Source: Arenicola marina
Taxonomy: Eukaryota; Annelida; Polychaeta; Arenicolidae
Assembly: GCA_964019135.1 (NCBI GenBank)
Contig: OZ025250.1
Coordinates: 54,807,357 to 54,871,356, forward strand
Direction: 5' to 3'
DNA: 64,000 nt
Numbering within the stretch: the first letter of the stretch is position 1; each line of letters starts with the position of its first letter. The notes beneath the pieces are model-generated. The model saw only the letters and a list, made by a program, of their open reading frames with translations. It did no database searches and was not told the DNA's origin. Made by a program: the position numbers and the translations under genes. Positions 1 through 13,310 of this stretch are shown here, piece after piece.

Positions 1-1525
<1,525 letters not shown>

Positions 1526-1916
1526 TGAAGTTGTCATTATCGGTTTCGAAGTTGTTTGTTTTGGATATGGTTTCGAACTTGTCATTATTGGACATGAATT
1601 GGAAGTTGTCTATTGGCTATGGTTTAAATGGTGGCTGGTTTGCTTATTATCATCTGTTTTCAATGGTCCCGGATTTGCCTATACTGCATGTTGATAAACA
1701 GTCTTGTATGTGCAGGTGGCACTGTTGGAAATTAGTAGGATGCCAACTCTTGCACTGATGAGGGCAGATTTTTGTTTTTTTCCCGCATTTATTGTCATGC
1801 CCTTTAATGTTCCGCATATTTTTCAGTTTTTTTCCCAACATAACAATGAGCAAATCGAGTTAATACGGAGCCAATTAAGAAAGCTACTGACTGACACTTT
1901 CTCTTCATTCTTCCGG

Positions 1917-2100
1917 TGTAGTGGTTAGCACATTATCTGTAATGGTTAACGCACTAGGCAGTAGATTGATAGTCCTGGGTTGGAATCCTGGCCCGGGCAC
2001 CTAATCTGGGGTATAGTATACCCGTTTACCCTTCATCGTCCCAGGAGGTTCCTTGGCCCAGTTTAACCCTTGCGTGCACAAAGTCGGCACAAATTCCTAT
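1917..2100 (+). mobile_element. tRNA-derived SINE, left arm copy
   Basis: It starts with a tRNA-like A-box region (GTGTAGTGGTTAGCACA) and has a B-box-like GGTTGGAATCC followed by an unrelated body. It lies in the last intron of kinase A'. The matching copy at 17045-17225 in the other arm shows that it predates the duplication. Confidence 0.55.
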
Positions 2101-2126
2101 AATTTCATTTCTTTTCACTGATGCAG

Positions 2127-2329
2127 GCGTGTCAAACTTCAAAGGGATGAGTCACGTGATAAGAGGTGGCCACCACCCCCAGCCCCACGGATGCCCTGAT
2201 GAAATATACATGACCATGCTGCAGTGTTGGGAGTTAACCCCCTCTGAACGACCCAGCTTTAAAGGTCTGCACGAGGACATCGGGGAGTTACTGTCGGACT
2301 TATCCGATACCGTAACGTACGAGATCTAG
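2127..2329 (+). CDS. Src-like kinase copy A', last exon
   Basis: The 203-bp exon encodes the C-lobe end of a tyrosine kinase: GVSNFKGMSHVIRGG, CPDEIYMTMLQCW and SERPSFKGLHEDI, with a short tail ending TYEI before the stop. The pattern CWxxxPxxRPxF is the kinase helix-I signature. It has an acceptor (CTGATGCAG) and joins the 1374-1502 exon in phase 1. The tail tyrosine, three residues before the end, is in the right place for a Src-type regulatory site, but that role is inferred. The gene converges on kinase A, whose matching exon is 16810-17012. Confidence 0.85.
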
Positions 2330-2789
2330 GTAAAATCCACTGGTGACGTCACCTTATTGTTCTCTCACGAAATTATTTTCCTGTCATGTAGTGTGTAAGT
2401 TTCATAGGGACGTGGAATTGACATGAGCTAACGTCCTCGGAAGACGGCATGAGCGGATAAAGATGTTTCTGACGACACAGAAATACATCACAAAATACGG
2501 TCCATCTTCCATGTTAAAACAATGGTTCACCTTTACATGGAAGAACGACCCAGCTTCTAGCATCAATAACGTTGTTTCTGACGACACAGATTGAAATACA
2601 TCACATCAAAAGACATAGGCAAATTTTAGTATCAATCTTTACTTCATATTGGTCAGCACGCTGCAGATGTCTCATCTACATCACCCAATTTCAATTACTT
2701 TGAATATTGAAGCGATCCAGTAAGGCTTTGCATCTGCACTGACCACACGTTTCGTATCGGACCGCTGTCCTTGTAAGATGTGGCTGATA

Positions 2790-3041
2790 TTAATTACGCT
2801 GTTGTGTTTCAGCCGTGCGTTTGTACGAACGCACGGCTGCAGACGAGTGACCAGTTACCTCTGAGATACCTTGCTGGTCGATGTCAGCCGCATACATTCG
2901 AGTAGCGGCTGTGGCGCGGAGATAATGGTTGGTACGGTAGCCCCCAAGACCAGCCTTTAAACACATATCCTTCAATATTTGGCTCATTTTATGGCGTCCA
3001 AGAGGGACCTTGGAAAACCAAATGTCGACTTCTTCATAGGA
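2790..3041 (-). pseudogene. Crypton-type tyrosine recombinase fragment, left arm
   Basis: The minus strand encodes about 80 residues that read IWFSKVPLGRHKMSQ, then a stretch with TNHYLRATAATRMY, then EVTGHSSAAVRSYKRT. The H-x-x-R box, the GH and the final tyrosine are the C-terminal catalytic signature of animal Crypton recombinases and their domesticated relatives (the KIAA1958/ZMYM-like DUF3504 domain). The N-terminal half and first catalytic arginine are absent and a stop lies just upstream, so this is a dead fragment. The copy at 16100-16345 is its duplicate. Confidence 0.7.
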
Positions 3042-4855
3042 TTAAGGTAGAATGGTCCCTCCAGGGGCTCCGAGCCCCAGGGAACCGTAAAATTACCAGA
3101 GTGGTTGGGCTACGAGTCGGCGACATCGGTATCGCATAAGGTCGACTTCGAGCGATTTCTTTGTGACGTTGTCATTTACAATTCCGGATTACGGTGGCTT
3201 GTATATTGAAAAGTAATCTTAATATATATATATAGAGTGAGATATATAGATATAGATATGCAAAGGTGTCATACGTACATATGTCATATAGCAAGTGAAA
3301 GGTTGCTCAATGTGTCAAACAATCAAGATAAGCGGAGAAACGGTCATTTAGACCCGACCCCCCCCCCCTGGCTTTTGTGCACCGGGTGAGGCCGCCGGCA
3401 AGGGGAAGTGGCGCTCTAGACGCTTCTGTCGTCGGATACAGTTTGTGGCCATGGCGCCCCCTGTCGGTGGGACCGGTAAACAACATGTGTACACACGTTT
3501 ATGAAGTTTTACAACAGGCACAAGTTTTCACTTTTGTGGAGGGAATATTCACGAAGTTGGATTGTGTTTGCCATTGGCAGATGATTTATGCAGGATATGG
3601 TAGGTGTTTATACTTTGTTATGAACAGTTATGAGCAACTGATCGGCTATTATGTTATATATTGTAGTTGCAGCATTAGGTGTGGCTTCTAGTTGATAAAT
3701 TCTCACTTACACGTACATGTCTACGCTTAATCGTTGGAGATGGTAAAGTCTTGGTCGGGTTGTTGGAGACCACAATAATGTTAATTCATAGTTAACGCTA
3801 ACAGACAATACAAGGCAGTTGTCTTAACGTTGTTACAACTCGATATGTTGGCACTGTACGGGAGGCACATTCTATTAGCTAGATGCTATCTAACTAAGAT
3901 TGATAGAATTGCTGACATTGCCTGGGCGGAGCGAGTGTATGTGTGTGTGGGGGGGGGGGGGGGGCGGTGGACACCTACTACACAAGTATGGACCCCCCCC
4001 CCCGCCCCACCCCTTTTGTACCGGGACCCCAGCCTACTTATTTCATCCCCGAACTTTGATCCTGCCCAAAATGAACCCCACAACTAGCCGTTGTTTCCAA
4101 TTCCTGGTTCCGCACTGCTATTGCTAAGAAATACATTCACCCATGATGCAAAAAACCTTGTCTCCAGCTCATACAATATATAGCTTGTCTTAAAGCATCT
4201 ATTTACTTAATAACATTGTGTGACGTCACGTCTTTGTCTTAAGTGTTTATTATCTAGAAGAATGCATCGGAAAACAGACCTAGCCGTGATTTATTAACGT
4301 AAGTGTGGGTTATTTAAATAAAGAACGACAAAACAGTGCATTGTCTTAATAAAAAAAACGAGAAAACAGTGCATTATTTTAATAATGAACGGAACAATTT
4401 TGCATTACAGTAAAACCTCCCTGCCCGCTCACTTACCTAACCCGATCGCCTCCCTAGCTCGATCGATTTTTTCCAGTCCCGACCGTCGGCCTATGTCTTA
4501 GCATTGCAACAGTATTCTATAACCCGATCACCTCCCTACTCTGTAAGCCGATCGATCATTTTGGTCCCAAAGCCCCATTTCATATTCCCTAAGTCGATCG
4601 GTTGTCGGCTGGTGGAAGGATTAGTGCCACCGGCTGATTGCAATTAATAGAACACACACATTCAGGCGATAACGCCTGTGACCTAGATAACACTCCTGAA
4701 ATGTGTGAAACATTTTTGCATGTTGTTCCTGCTTGTTAGCATATATATTGTAGCTTTGACAATCGGGCGATACAATCTGTGAACGGCATGAGCTTTGATG
4801 AACTTGATGACAAAACTCCCTCTTGTTATAACACACCCCGGGTAACAAAATAATA
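3042..4855. other. Non-coding arm DNA with simple repeats
   Basis: It holds an (AT)n tract near 3220-3260, poly-C and poly-G runs near 3360 and 3948-4000, and a motif near 4408 (CAGTAAAACCTCCCTG) that resembles the terminal repeat of pogo/Tigger-type DNA transposons. A reverse-complement copy of that motif is at about 13690 in the other arm. I find no opposite terminus and no credible gene. Confidence 0.4.
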
Positions 4856-5120
4856 TTCTCCGAATATTCCGCCAATGTTACGGGAATATTAAAAAAAAAA
4901 TCCTGGAATGTTTTTCAGGGAAGTTTTTTTAATATTCAGGGAATGTTTTTTGATAATATTCCCGTAACATTGGCGGAATATTTGGAGAACATTCGGACAA
5001 TATTCGGAGAACATTCGGATAATATTCGGAGAACATTCGGACAAGATTCGGAGAATGTTTTTTTAATATTGCGATCGAACCTTCCCAGAACATTAACCAA
5101 TACGATGGTGCACTCACAGA
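4856..5120. repeat. AT-rich foldback with ATTCGG tandem units
   Basis: A segment of about 33 bases near 4857-4890 is repeated in inverted orientation near 4957-4990 (core CGCCAATGTTACGGGAATAT), giving a hairpin. It is followed by a run of 18-20 bp units built on ATATTCGGAGAACATTCGG. The same structure lies in the right arm at 13090-13310. It is probably a foldback-type DNA element. No transposase is seen. Confidence 0.6.
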
Positions 5121-5127
5121 AATGAAG

Positions 5128-5330
5128 CAGACAACTGCTTAACATTGTTAACGTCTTTATTCGTATATTACCGCGTCAAACAAGTTTAACGCAGTCATTA
5201 TAATTACATTACCGCGTGGTTGACCGGCCATTGCGCCAATACAAACTGTATAACAAGTTTAACACAGTCTTTATAATTACATTACCGCGTGGTTGATAGA
5301 CCATTGCGCTACTACAGAGAAGAACCCTTT
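5128..5330. repeat. Short direct duplication, left arm only
   Basis: A unit of about 90 bases containing ATAATTACATTACCGCGTGG occurs twice here, while the right arm (12955-13020) has one copy. The duplication therefore followed the arm duplication or was lost on the other side. Confidence 0.5.
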
Positions 5331-5359
5331 CAATTTGAAGGAAGAAGAACAGTTTTGGG

Positions 5360-6060
5360 GTAGGGGCGACCCCCCAAGTTATGGGAGAGCAGGCACCCAC
5401 AGTTAGGGGAGGGGAGACACCCCAAGTTAGGGGAGGGAAGACACCCCATGTTAGGCAAGCGGAGACACCCCAATTTGGGGGAGGGGGGGACACCCCAAAT
5501 TGAGGTAGTACCGCAAGTTAGGGGACGAAAAGACCCTAAGTTTGGGAGGGAATACATCAAAGTTAGGGGAGGGGAGACACCCATGTTAGGACAGGGAGGG
5601 GAGACACCCAAGTCAGGGGAGGGGAGACACCCAAAGTTTGAGGAGGGGATACACCCAAAGTTAGGGGAGGGGAAACACCCAAAGTTAGGGGAGGGGAAAC
5701 ACCAAAGTTAGGGGAGGGTGGACACCCCAAATTGTGGGAGGAGAGATACCCCAAGTTGGGGTAGTACCCGAAGTTAGGGGAGGGAAGAGACCTTAAGATT
5801 GGGAGGGGAGAGCCACTAAGTTAGGGAGGGAAGACATCAAAGATAGGTCAGAGGAGACACCCAAGTCATGGAAAGAGAGATACCCCAAGTTAGGGGAGAA
5901 GAGACACTGAAAGTTTGAGAGGGGATACGACCAAAGTTAGGGGGGGGGACACCTAACTTAGAGGAGGTGGACACCTACGCTAAGGGAGACGAGGCACCCC
6001 AAGTGAGGGGAGGGCAGGCACCTCAAGTTTGGGGAGGGGAGACATAAGAGGGCAGAATTT
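5360..6060 (+). repeat. G-rich minisatellite, left arm
   Basis: An irregular array of about 25-bp units on the theme AGTTAGGGGAGGGGAGACACC, with G-rich plus strand. Many units carry two runs of four G, so neighbouring units could form G-quadruplexes. The open frames across it (for example 5448-5711) are low-complexity by-products. The right-arm counterpart is 11790-12890. Confidence 0.8.
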
Positions 6061-6404
6061 TTTTTTTTCAACATTCTTTTGTATTACATGCTGCCTTGTC
6101 AACTTCTCTCAGTCAGTTTCAAGATCTTCCATCGCCAGCACCTATTAAAAAAAGCAAGTAGCGGTCGGTTACAGTTAGTGGCATGCATGTGAGCTATCAT
6201 TAACTCCTTTATTCACAAGCAAACATTTAAGGGTATCATTTCTGCAGCATGTAAACAACGATTGTTACAATTTGCAAGTAGCCTCAGTTATGTTATTGAT
6301 GTGTGGGGTCATTGAAACAACGCATATCGATCTGCTTGCAATTTGACATCTTGCTTCTGCAAAGATAGATTGAATATGAATTAGCGTTCTACCTGACGCT
6401 AGTC

Positions 6405-6779
6405 TACGGGGCGCCAAGTGTTACTTCCTTCATTTCTTCGGCGAAAGTTGATTTCGTCGCTGAAATAGCAATACGTAGACGAAATACAACTTTCATCGAC
6501 GAAATGCAATTTTCGTCTTGATTCAATTAATTTTGTCCGGTGATAGCTACAACACGGAACAACATGACACAGCACGGAAACCGGATCTTCCGCCTACACA
6601 CACCGAATGACACGGAGCATGGTGAGTGTATCTATAGGACTTATGCCGGAAATATTTTGCTCAACGTTCTTTATCTTAATTCTATCCATGTCGAAGTAAC
6701 GCCTGCATGTGTATGTATCTTTCAATTATTGATAATGCCGAAAGTGCAACGTAAAGTAAAGCGGGACTAAAAACGCAGA
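6405..6779. other. Spacer between arm and LINE
   Basis: This is the first part of the palindrome spacer. It contains a repeated TTTCGTCG-type motif near 6440-6540 and no credible gene. The LINE coding match becomes recognisable around 6800. Confidence 0.4.
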
Positions 6780-7079
6780 GCACAACATACAAACATACAC
6801 ACGGTGAACAAAGATGGTTAAAGGAATGGGAAGGCGATATACTTTTCGCCCATGGTGAAAGCAATGCAAGGGGAGTTTGTATTCTGTTCGCTAAACAACT
6901 CACCCAGGAAGTACACGGATCCATCGCCGAACCAGGGGCAGATACTTAATATTAGATGTAACCATAAACGGTTTGCGAATGACAGTGGTCAACGTATATG
7001 GCCCAAATGAAGACAACCCGGAATTCTTCCAAAATGTATCTGAAATGTTAGCCCGAATGATTTACCAGGCCACAAAGTT

Positions 7080-7835
7080 ATGGGCGGAGATTTTAATTGC
7101 ATACTTAACGCGAACCTAGACAAAAAGGGTGGCCTCGCAGATCACTCAAATACTAAAAGTAGAGCAGCTCTTCTAAGTTTTATGGAAGCCCACGATTTAA
7201 TTGATGTCTGGCGAGCTCAACATGAAGATAAAACAGAATTTACCTATTATACAAAATATCCCACTTTAGTTTTTACCAGACTAGACTTTTTTCTCGTTAC
7301 TTCTAATTTGGTAAACATGACACAAAAATCATATATTCTACCTCGATTCGTATCGGATCACTCCGCAATAACGATGAGGCTCTGTACAGCTTTAGCAGTG
7401 AGGGGAAAAGGTTACCGGAAATTCAATTGCTCGCTTTTGAAAAGCAACGAATACGTTGCCATGGTGAAAGAAACTATACAGGAGACAGTGATTAGAGAAT
7501 CATGGGCGGATAGCATGTTGCTTTGGGACACGGTAAAGAATAATGTAAAAGTTAATTCAGTTATCTTTTCCTCGCCGAAAAAAAAATCCGAGAACAATAT
7601 TCTCTCTGCGCTGGAAAAACGCCTTAAGCGATTAGAACAGGCACAAATAGAAGGCGAAAATCCGGCACTTTTGCAGGATATTACTCTAGTCAAAGAAAAT
7701 ATGGGCGAAATACTAACGAACAGAACAAACGGTGCTATTGTACGAAGTAAAATAGCGTGGTTTGAAGATGGTGAAAAATGCACAAGCTACTTTTTAAGTC
7801 TGGAAAAACGCAATTATAATAGGAAAAGTTATTAA
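7080..7835 (+). pseudogene. LINE endonuclease C-terminal part and linker
   Basis: About 250 residues begin at GGDFN, the conserved metal-site motif of apurinic-type LINE endonucleases. Then come a TRLDFFLV motif and VSDHSAITMRL (the catalytic SDH), followed by a lysine-rich linker leading to the RT. The frame ends after KRNYNRKSY, and the family sequence continues in another frame (VINRLMLTEGK), so a one-base shift lies near 7826. Confidence 0.8.
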
Positions 7836-8118
7836 CAGACTAATGCTAACCGAGGGTAAGGTTATTCAAGAACAGAATGACCTCCTTAATGAACTAAGGG
7901 CCTTTTATTCAGACTTATACACTGAAAAAACTAATATCATAAGGGATGACATTGATTTTCCAAAGAAACACCCCGCTCTGTCTGTACACGAGCAAGAGGA
8001 ATTAGGCGGAAAACTCACGGAAAAAGAAATCGGAGAAAATATTATTCTCGTGTTCGAACAATAAATCGCCCGGTCCAGACGGCCTGCCAGCGGAATTTTA
8101 TATTTTTTTTGGCCAGAT

Positions 8119-9172
8119 TTGAAACTCCTCTTTTTCAAATGCTGCGATGCAGTGTATGAAAATCAGTTACTTTCTATCAGTCAAAGACAAGGTCTGATAT
8201 CTCTTGTACCGAAGCAGGGACAGGATACAGTCTATCTGAAAAATTGGAGACCAATTTCCCTTGTTAATGTGGATTATAAAATAATGACTAAGGCTAGGGC
8301 AAACAGAATTAAGTCAAAACTACCTAAGGTGATACACGAAGATCAGACGGGTTTCATTAAAGGACGGTACATAGGTGAAAACATTTTTAAACTCTTAAGT
8401 ATCATTGAAAATGTTCAAGAAGATGACATGGAGGCCCTTTATCTCTCCATTGATTTCGAAAAGGCCTTTGACCGGGTGAAATGGAAATATCTACATGAGT
8501 GTTTAAATTATTTTAATTTTGAAAGCTCCATTTCGCGATGGATAAAATTGGTTTACAATAGAATAAACAGTAGAGTTATGAAAAATGGCTGGACGACAAG
8601 TAGTTTTGAACTGTCAAGAGGATTGCGACAAGGCTGTCCACTTTCACCTTATTTATTTATTAATTTTATCGGCAGAAATATTTGCAATTAATATTATACA
8701 AGACACAGATGTTAGAGGCATCGTGTGTAACGATAGAGAATTTAAGATTATCCTTTACGCGGATGACTTCGGTTTGATATTGATTTACTCAAAAAAAGTT
8801 CTCCTCAAAGTGCTTGATAAGTTTGAAACATATTATAAACTTTCAGGACTTAAGGTTAATTATGATAAGACAGTTATCTTACCAATAGGGACTTCTAACC
8901 TCATTTCTCTACCATACCAAATCAAAATACAATGGGTTACCAGTAATGTGACGACCCTCGGTGTCAAGGTATATACTGATATAAACCGCACTATACGAGA
9001 AAATTATGAATGCATTTATAAGAAAATTTCTTCTATTTTAAAAGTGTGGAGAGGCCGAAGGTTAACACTGTTTGAAAAAGTGATTATTGTACAAACGTTC
9101 GCGGTGTCACAGCTGGTGTACCTCATGTCCGTATTACCCACGCCAGAACGATCAATTGTCACTAAGATCTAA
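8119..9172 (+). pseudogene. LINE reverse transcriptase domain, frame-shifted
   Basis: It contains RT blocks in order: LISLVPKQGQDT, KNWRPISLVNVDYKI, QTGFIKGRYIGEN, SIDFEKAFDRV (first catalytic Asp), LSRGLRQGCPLSPYLF, then in a second frame IILYADDFGLIL (the YADD catalytic pair) and LSGLKVNYDKT. The switch of frame lies near 8680, between the GCPLSP and YADD blocks. Enzyme activity from this copy is not expected. Confidence 0.85.
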
Positions 9173-9307
9173 TTAGAACTATTTAAGTATACATGGGATG
9201 GAAAGCCAGATAAAATAAAGCGAAATGTATTATATAATAGTAAGAATGTCGGTGGCGCTAACTTACCAAACATCGAGACGAAGGACAAAGCTTTAAAGAC
9301 AACATGG

Positions 9308-10341
9308 GTGCAGCGTTTTATTGATATAGCCTCCTGTGGTGTATTTGTTCACCATTATTTTGGTGCATTAGGTGTTACTTTTTGGCAGTGTAATTTATCG
9401 GAAAAAGATTTAATTTCCCTACCGTTTTATAGATCAATTAAGTTGGTTTTTGTGAGACAAGTTATATTAGCGTGGTGTCAATTTCTTTTCCGCGAGCACA
9501 CCGAGATTAAAAATCCGGGAGAGGAAATAATTTGGTTCAATTCTCATATAAGAGCTGGCAAACAAGTATTATGTTACGAATCGTGGATTACAGCAGGAAT
9601 TGTATATGTTAAAGATCTGTTCACCACAGAGGGTAAGCTTATGACTCATGAATCTCTCTGTAACAAATGTAACTTGAAACTGAATGTGCTGCATTATTAT
9701 GGCATCATAGCAAGTTTACCACCTCGATGGAAAGCCGTTCTGAAACAAACGAAGAACCATCACTATTCGCTCTATATTTAGATAACGCAAAAACGTGTAA
9801 ATTTGTCTACAACGGTCTGATTGAAACGATTGCCACAAAACCAAGTACACCTTTCAAAGGATGGAAAACTGATTTAAAGGGTAATTTAACTGAGGAAGAA
9901 TTTTATTGTGCTTTTTCAAGGTTGTACCGTACTACCAGATATGTGAAACTTCAAGAGTTCCAATATAGATTTTTACATCGCATATTGGCAACGAATGAAA
10001 AATTATACGCATGGGGATTACGAGATAACGATTTATGTGACCTTTGTTGTGAAGAAATCGACACAGTATTACATATATATTTTGAATGTGAAGCGGTTAA
10101 AGGTTTCTGGGAACTTGTATTAGATTGGATTGATAACATGTTTCAAAAACGTCTGACTTGTAACGTAAAATTAGTACTATTCGGAGGTGAAGACAACATT
10201 ATTGACTTAGCTCTGCTAATAGCAAAGGAATATTTATATTTTTGTAAATGTAACTGTGTTTTCCCCTCAATATTCCAATATGTTTCTCGCTATAGAAAGC
10301 ACGTTGCTCTGGAAGAAGGGACAGCAATACTTCCCATATAG
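9308..10341 (+). pseudogene. LINE C-terminal region with zinc-binding motif
   Basis: Two overlapping frames cover the post-RT part. The second includes LQEFQYRFLHRILATN, LCDLCCEEIDTVLH and IYFECEAVKGFW, matching the CxxC...H...C element found at the C-terminus of L1/Tx1 ORF2. The frame changes near 9780. The last stop is at 10341 and is followed by a short 3' UTR and A-rich tail. Confidence 0.75.
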
Positions 10342-10530
10342 CTAATTACAAGCTGAAGAAATTCATACAGTTGTGTAGTTTGGGTTAGATTTTGTTTATA
10401 AGCTCATACTATATAATATATGTAAAATGTTCGACACCTTTTTTTTACTGCTTCTACTCTTAAGTTTGTTGATTTACCTTGTACCCACCCATTCTGTATG
10501 AGATGAGCCAATGGAAAATAAAAAAAAACC

Positions 10531-11441
10531 CCAAAACCCCCCAAAAAACATACAAACATGCATGAATTCACTGTTTACACTATCAAACATTTGGCCTAGG
10601 CCGAATTTGTGTGTATAGTACAATTTTAAATACCTGCAAATTTTTAATGGCATATATCCTTATGACAAAACATTTACTGGTGAATTGTATCAATTGATTC
10701 TCTTAAACAAAGATGAAATAACATCAAGTAAGGAAGACATTTGAACCCGGACCGCGCGTCAAAATTAAACACGACCACAGCGACAGCACGAGCTTTAATT
10801 GTTTGAAATGCAGGGTGACTTTTAACTAACTGTAGGCATGTATTTCATGCTTTATACAGTGCCTTTATTTAAAGCTGAGGACGGGCGGTGGAGGGGGGAC
10901 ATATCCCGCTGAGTACAAGATGCCTCGTATAGCCCGGTACCATTCTGTGATAAGTTTGCAGGTCTCTCTGTATAATTCGGTGTTTAGAGACGGAAGCCCC
11001 GATTTTCGCGCTTTGTCAGTTCGTTGTTCCGTGTTGTAGCTCAGGGGCGGATCTAGGAATTTGCCAGGGGGTGGGGGGTGCTCTCTGAAAACTTCCGACC
11101 GGGGCTGTGGAGTGTGCTCTCCGAGACGCTCGGAGAAGCCGACTTTAACAGTGTATGTTCAGGTTCCCAAGGGGGGTGGGGGGGGTGTTCAACCCCCGTA
11201 ACCCCCCCCCTAGAGCCGTGCCTTGCAGGATTTGATGGTTGGGACATGTGGCGTTGTTGCGTGAAAGCAACAACGTCACATGGGGCTAGTCAGGTGATAG
11301 ATTTGATGTGCTATGAACCACTTGACAGCTTTAAAAGGCTCATTTATTTGTGTACGTTCTGCAGTCATGCCCAAAAGTGTGCTGATTTCAAATCAAGGCG
11401 AGCAACCGACATTATCATGTCTCTCTCTCATCTCTGTAAGT
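10531..11441. other. Palindrome spacer, right part
   Basis: Non-coding. Near 11041 it has the end of a short element starting CAGGGGCGGATCTAGG, a motif recurring elsewhere in the window (26771, 33474, 58490) and typical of hAT-like miniature elements. It is followed by G-rich and C-rich runs (11068-11215). The frame 11078-11443 has no recognisable domain and I do not call it a gene. Confidence 0.4.
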
Positions 11442-11789
11442 GACTAGTGTCAGGTAGAACGTTAATTCATATTCAGTTTATCTTTGCAGAAGCAAGATGT
11501 CAAATTGCAAGCAGATCGATATGTGTTGCCCCACACATCAAGAAAATGAAGGTAACTGAGGCTACTTACAAATTGTAACAATCGTTGTTTACATGCTGCA
11601 GAAATGATACCCTTAAATGTTTTCTTGTGAATAAAGGAGTTAATGATATCTCACATGCATGTCACTAACTGTAACTGACCGCTGCTTGCTTTTTTGTAAT
11701 AGGTGCTGGCGATGGAGGACCTTGAAACTGACTGAGAGAAGTTGACAAGGCAGCATGTAATACAGAAGAATGTTAAGAAAAAACTAATT

Positions 11790-12890
11790 CTACCCTCTTA
11801 TGTCTCCCCTCCCCAAACTTGAGGTGCCTGCCCTCCCCTCACTTGGGGTGTCTCCCCTCCCTTGGCTTAGGTACCCCCTCCCCTCCTCTAACTTAGGTGT
11901 TTCCCCTCCCCTAATTTTGGGCGTATCCCCTTTTGATGTCTTCCCTCCCTAACTTAGTGTCTCTCCCCTCCCAAACTTAAGGTATCTTCCCTCCCCTAAC
12001 TTGGGGTACTACCCCAACTTGGGGTGTCTCCCCTCCCCCAACTTGGGGTGTCTCCCCTCCCCCAACTTGGGGTGTCTCCCCTCCCCCAACTTGGGGTGTC
12101 ACCCGCCCCCCCTTAACTTAGGTGTCCACCCTCCCCAAACTTAGGTGTTTCCCCTCTTCTAACTTTGGGCGTATCCCCTCCTCAAACGTTGGGTGCCTCT
12201 CCTCCCCTAAGTTGGGGTATCTCTCTTTCCCTGACTTGGGTATCTCCCCTTCCTGCCGAAACTCGGGTGTCTCCCCTCCCCTAATTTTGATGTCTTCCCT
12301 CCCTAACTTAGTGTCTCTCCCCTCCCAAACTTAAGGTATCTTCCCTCCCCTAACTTGGGGTACTACCCCAACTTGGGGTGTCTCCCCTCCCACAACTTGG
12401 GGTGTCATCCCCCCCCCCCTTAACTTAGGTGTCCACCCTCCCCAAACTTAGGTGTTTCCCCTCCCCTAACTTTGTGTGTATCCCCTCCACAAACTTTGGG
12501 TGTCTCCCCTCCCCTGACTTGGGTGTCTCCCCTCCCCTAACTTTGATGTCTTCCCTCCCAAACTTAGGGGCTATTCCATCCCCTAACTTGGGGTACTACC
12601 TCAACTTGGGGTGTCCCCCCCTCCCCCAACTTTTGGTGTTTCCGCTTGCCTAACTTGGGGTGTCTCCCCTCCCCTAACTTTGATGTCTTCCCTCCCAAAC
12701 TTAGGGGCTATTCCATCCCCTAACTTGGGGTACTACCTCAACTTGCGGTATCCCCCCCTCCCCCAACTTTTGGTGTTTCCGCTTGCCTAACTTGGGGTGT
12801 CTCCCCTCCCCTAACTTGGGGTGTCTTCCCTCCCCTAACTTTGGGTGTCTGCTCTCCCATAACATAGGGGTCTCCCCTACCCCAAAGCAG
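11790..12890 (-). repeat. C-rich minisatellite, right arm
   Basis: This is the reverse complement of the left-arm G-rich array, expanded to about 1.1 kb. Units follow the theme CCCTAACTTGGGGTGTCTCC, with larger blocks of about 300 bases repeated (12122-12430 and 12429-12660 are close copies). Potential G-quadruplexes would lie on the minus strand. Confidence 0.8.
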
Positions 12891-13089
12891 TTCTTCTTCC
12901 TTCAAATTGAAAGGGTTCTTCTCTGTAGTAGCGCACTGGTCTGTCAAGCACGCGGTAATGTAATTATAAAGACTGTGTTAAACTTGCTTAACACGGTAAT
13001 ATACGAATAAAGACGTTAAAAATGTTGAACAGTTGTCTGCTTCATTTCTGTGAGTGCACGATCATATTCGTTTAATGTTCTTGGATGGT

Positions 13090-13310
13090 TCGCACGTAAT
13101 ATTAAAAAAACATTCTCCGAATATTGTCCGAATATTGTCCGAATGTTTTCCGAATATTGTCCGAATGTTCTCCGAATATTCCGCCAATCTTACGGGAATA
13201 TTACCAAAAAACATTCCCGAAATATTTAGAAAACTTTCCGGAAAAAGATTCCCGCAAGTTTTTTTTTGTAATATTCCCGTAACATTGGCGGAATATTCGG
13301 AGAATATTAT
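13090..13310. repeat. AT-rich foldback, right arm copy
   Basis: It carries ATATTGTCCGAATGTT-type tandem units and the inverted pair GGGAATATTAC / GTAATATTCCC. It is the counterpart of 4856-5120 in the left arm. Confidence 0.6.

Larger units (their letters stand above)
6780..10530 (+). mobile_element. Tx1/L1-like LINE, broken
   Basis: A non-LTR retrotransposon lies inside the palindrome spacer. In order it shows endonuclease pieces (WLKEWEGDILFAHGES near 6810, VVNVYGPNEDNP near 6985, GGDFN at 7080), a reverse transcriptase and a C-terminal zinc-knuckle region, ending in an A-rich tail (10510-10535). The RT signature (KNWRPISLVNVDYKI, GFIKGRYIGEN, RQGCPLSPYLF, YADDFG) is that of the L1/Tx1 group. 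At least five frame shifts or stops interrupt it (near 7826, 8058, 8108, 8680, 9172 and 9780), and the 5' end including ORF1 is missing. It is absent from the arms, so its position marks the centre of the duplication. Confidence 0.85.

Noticed and set aside
11078-11443. 121-codon protein in the palindrome spacer
   Set aside because: It starts in a MITE-like end and G-rich run, with no recognisable domain or splice context.
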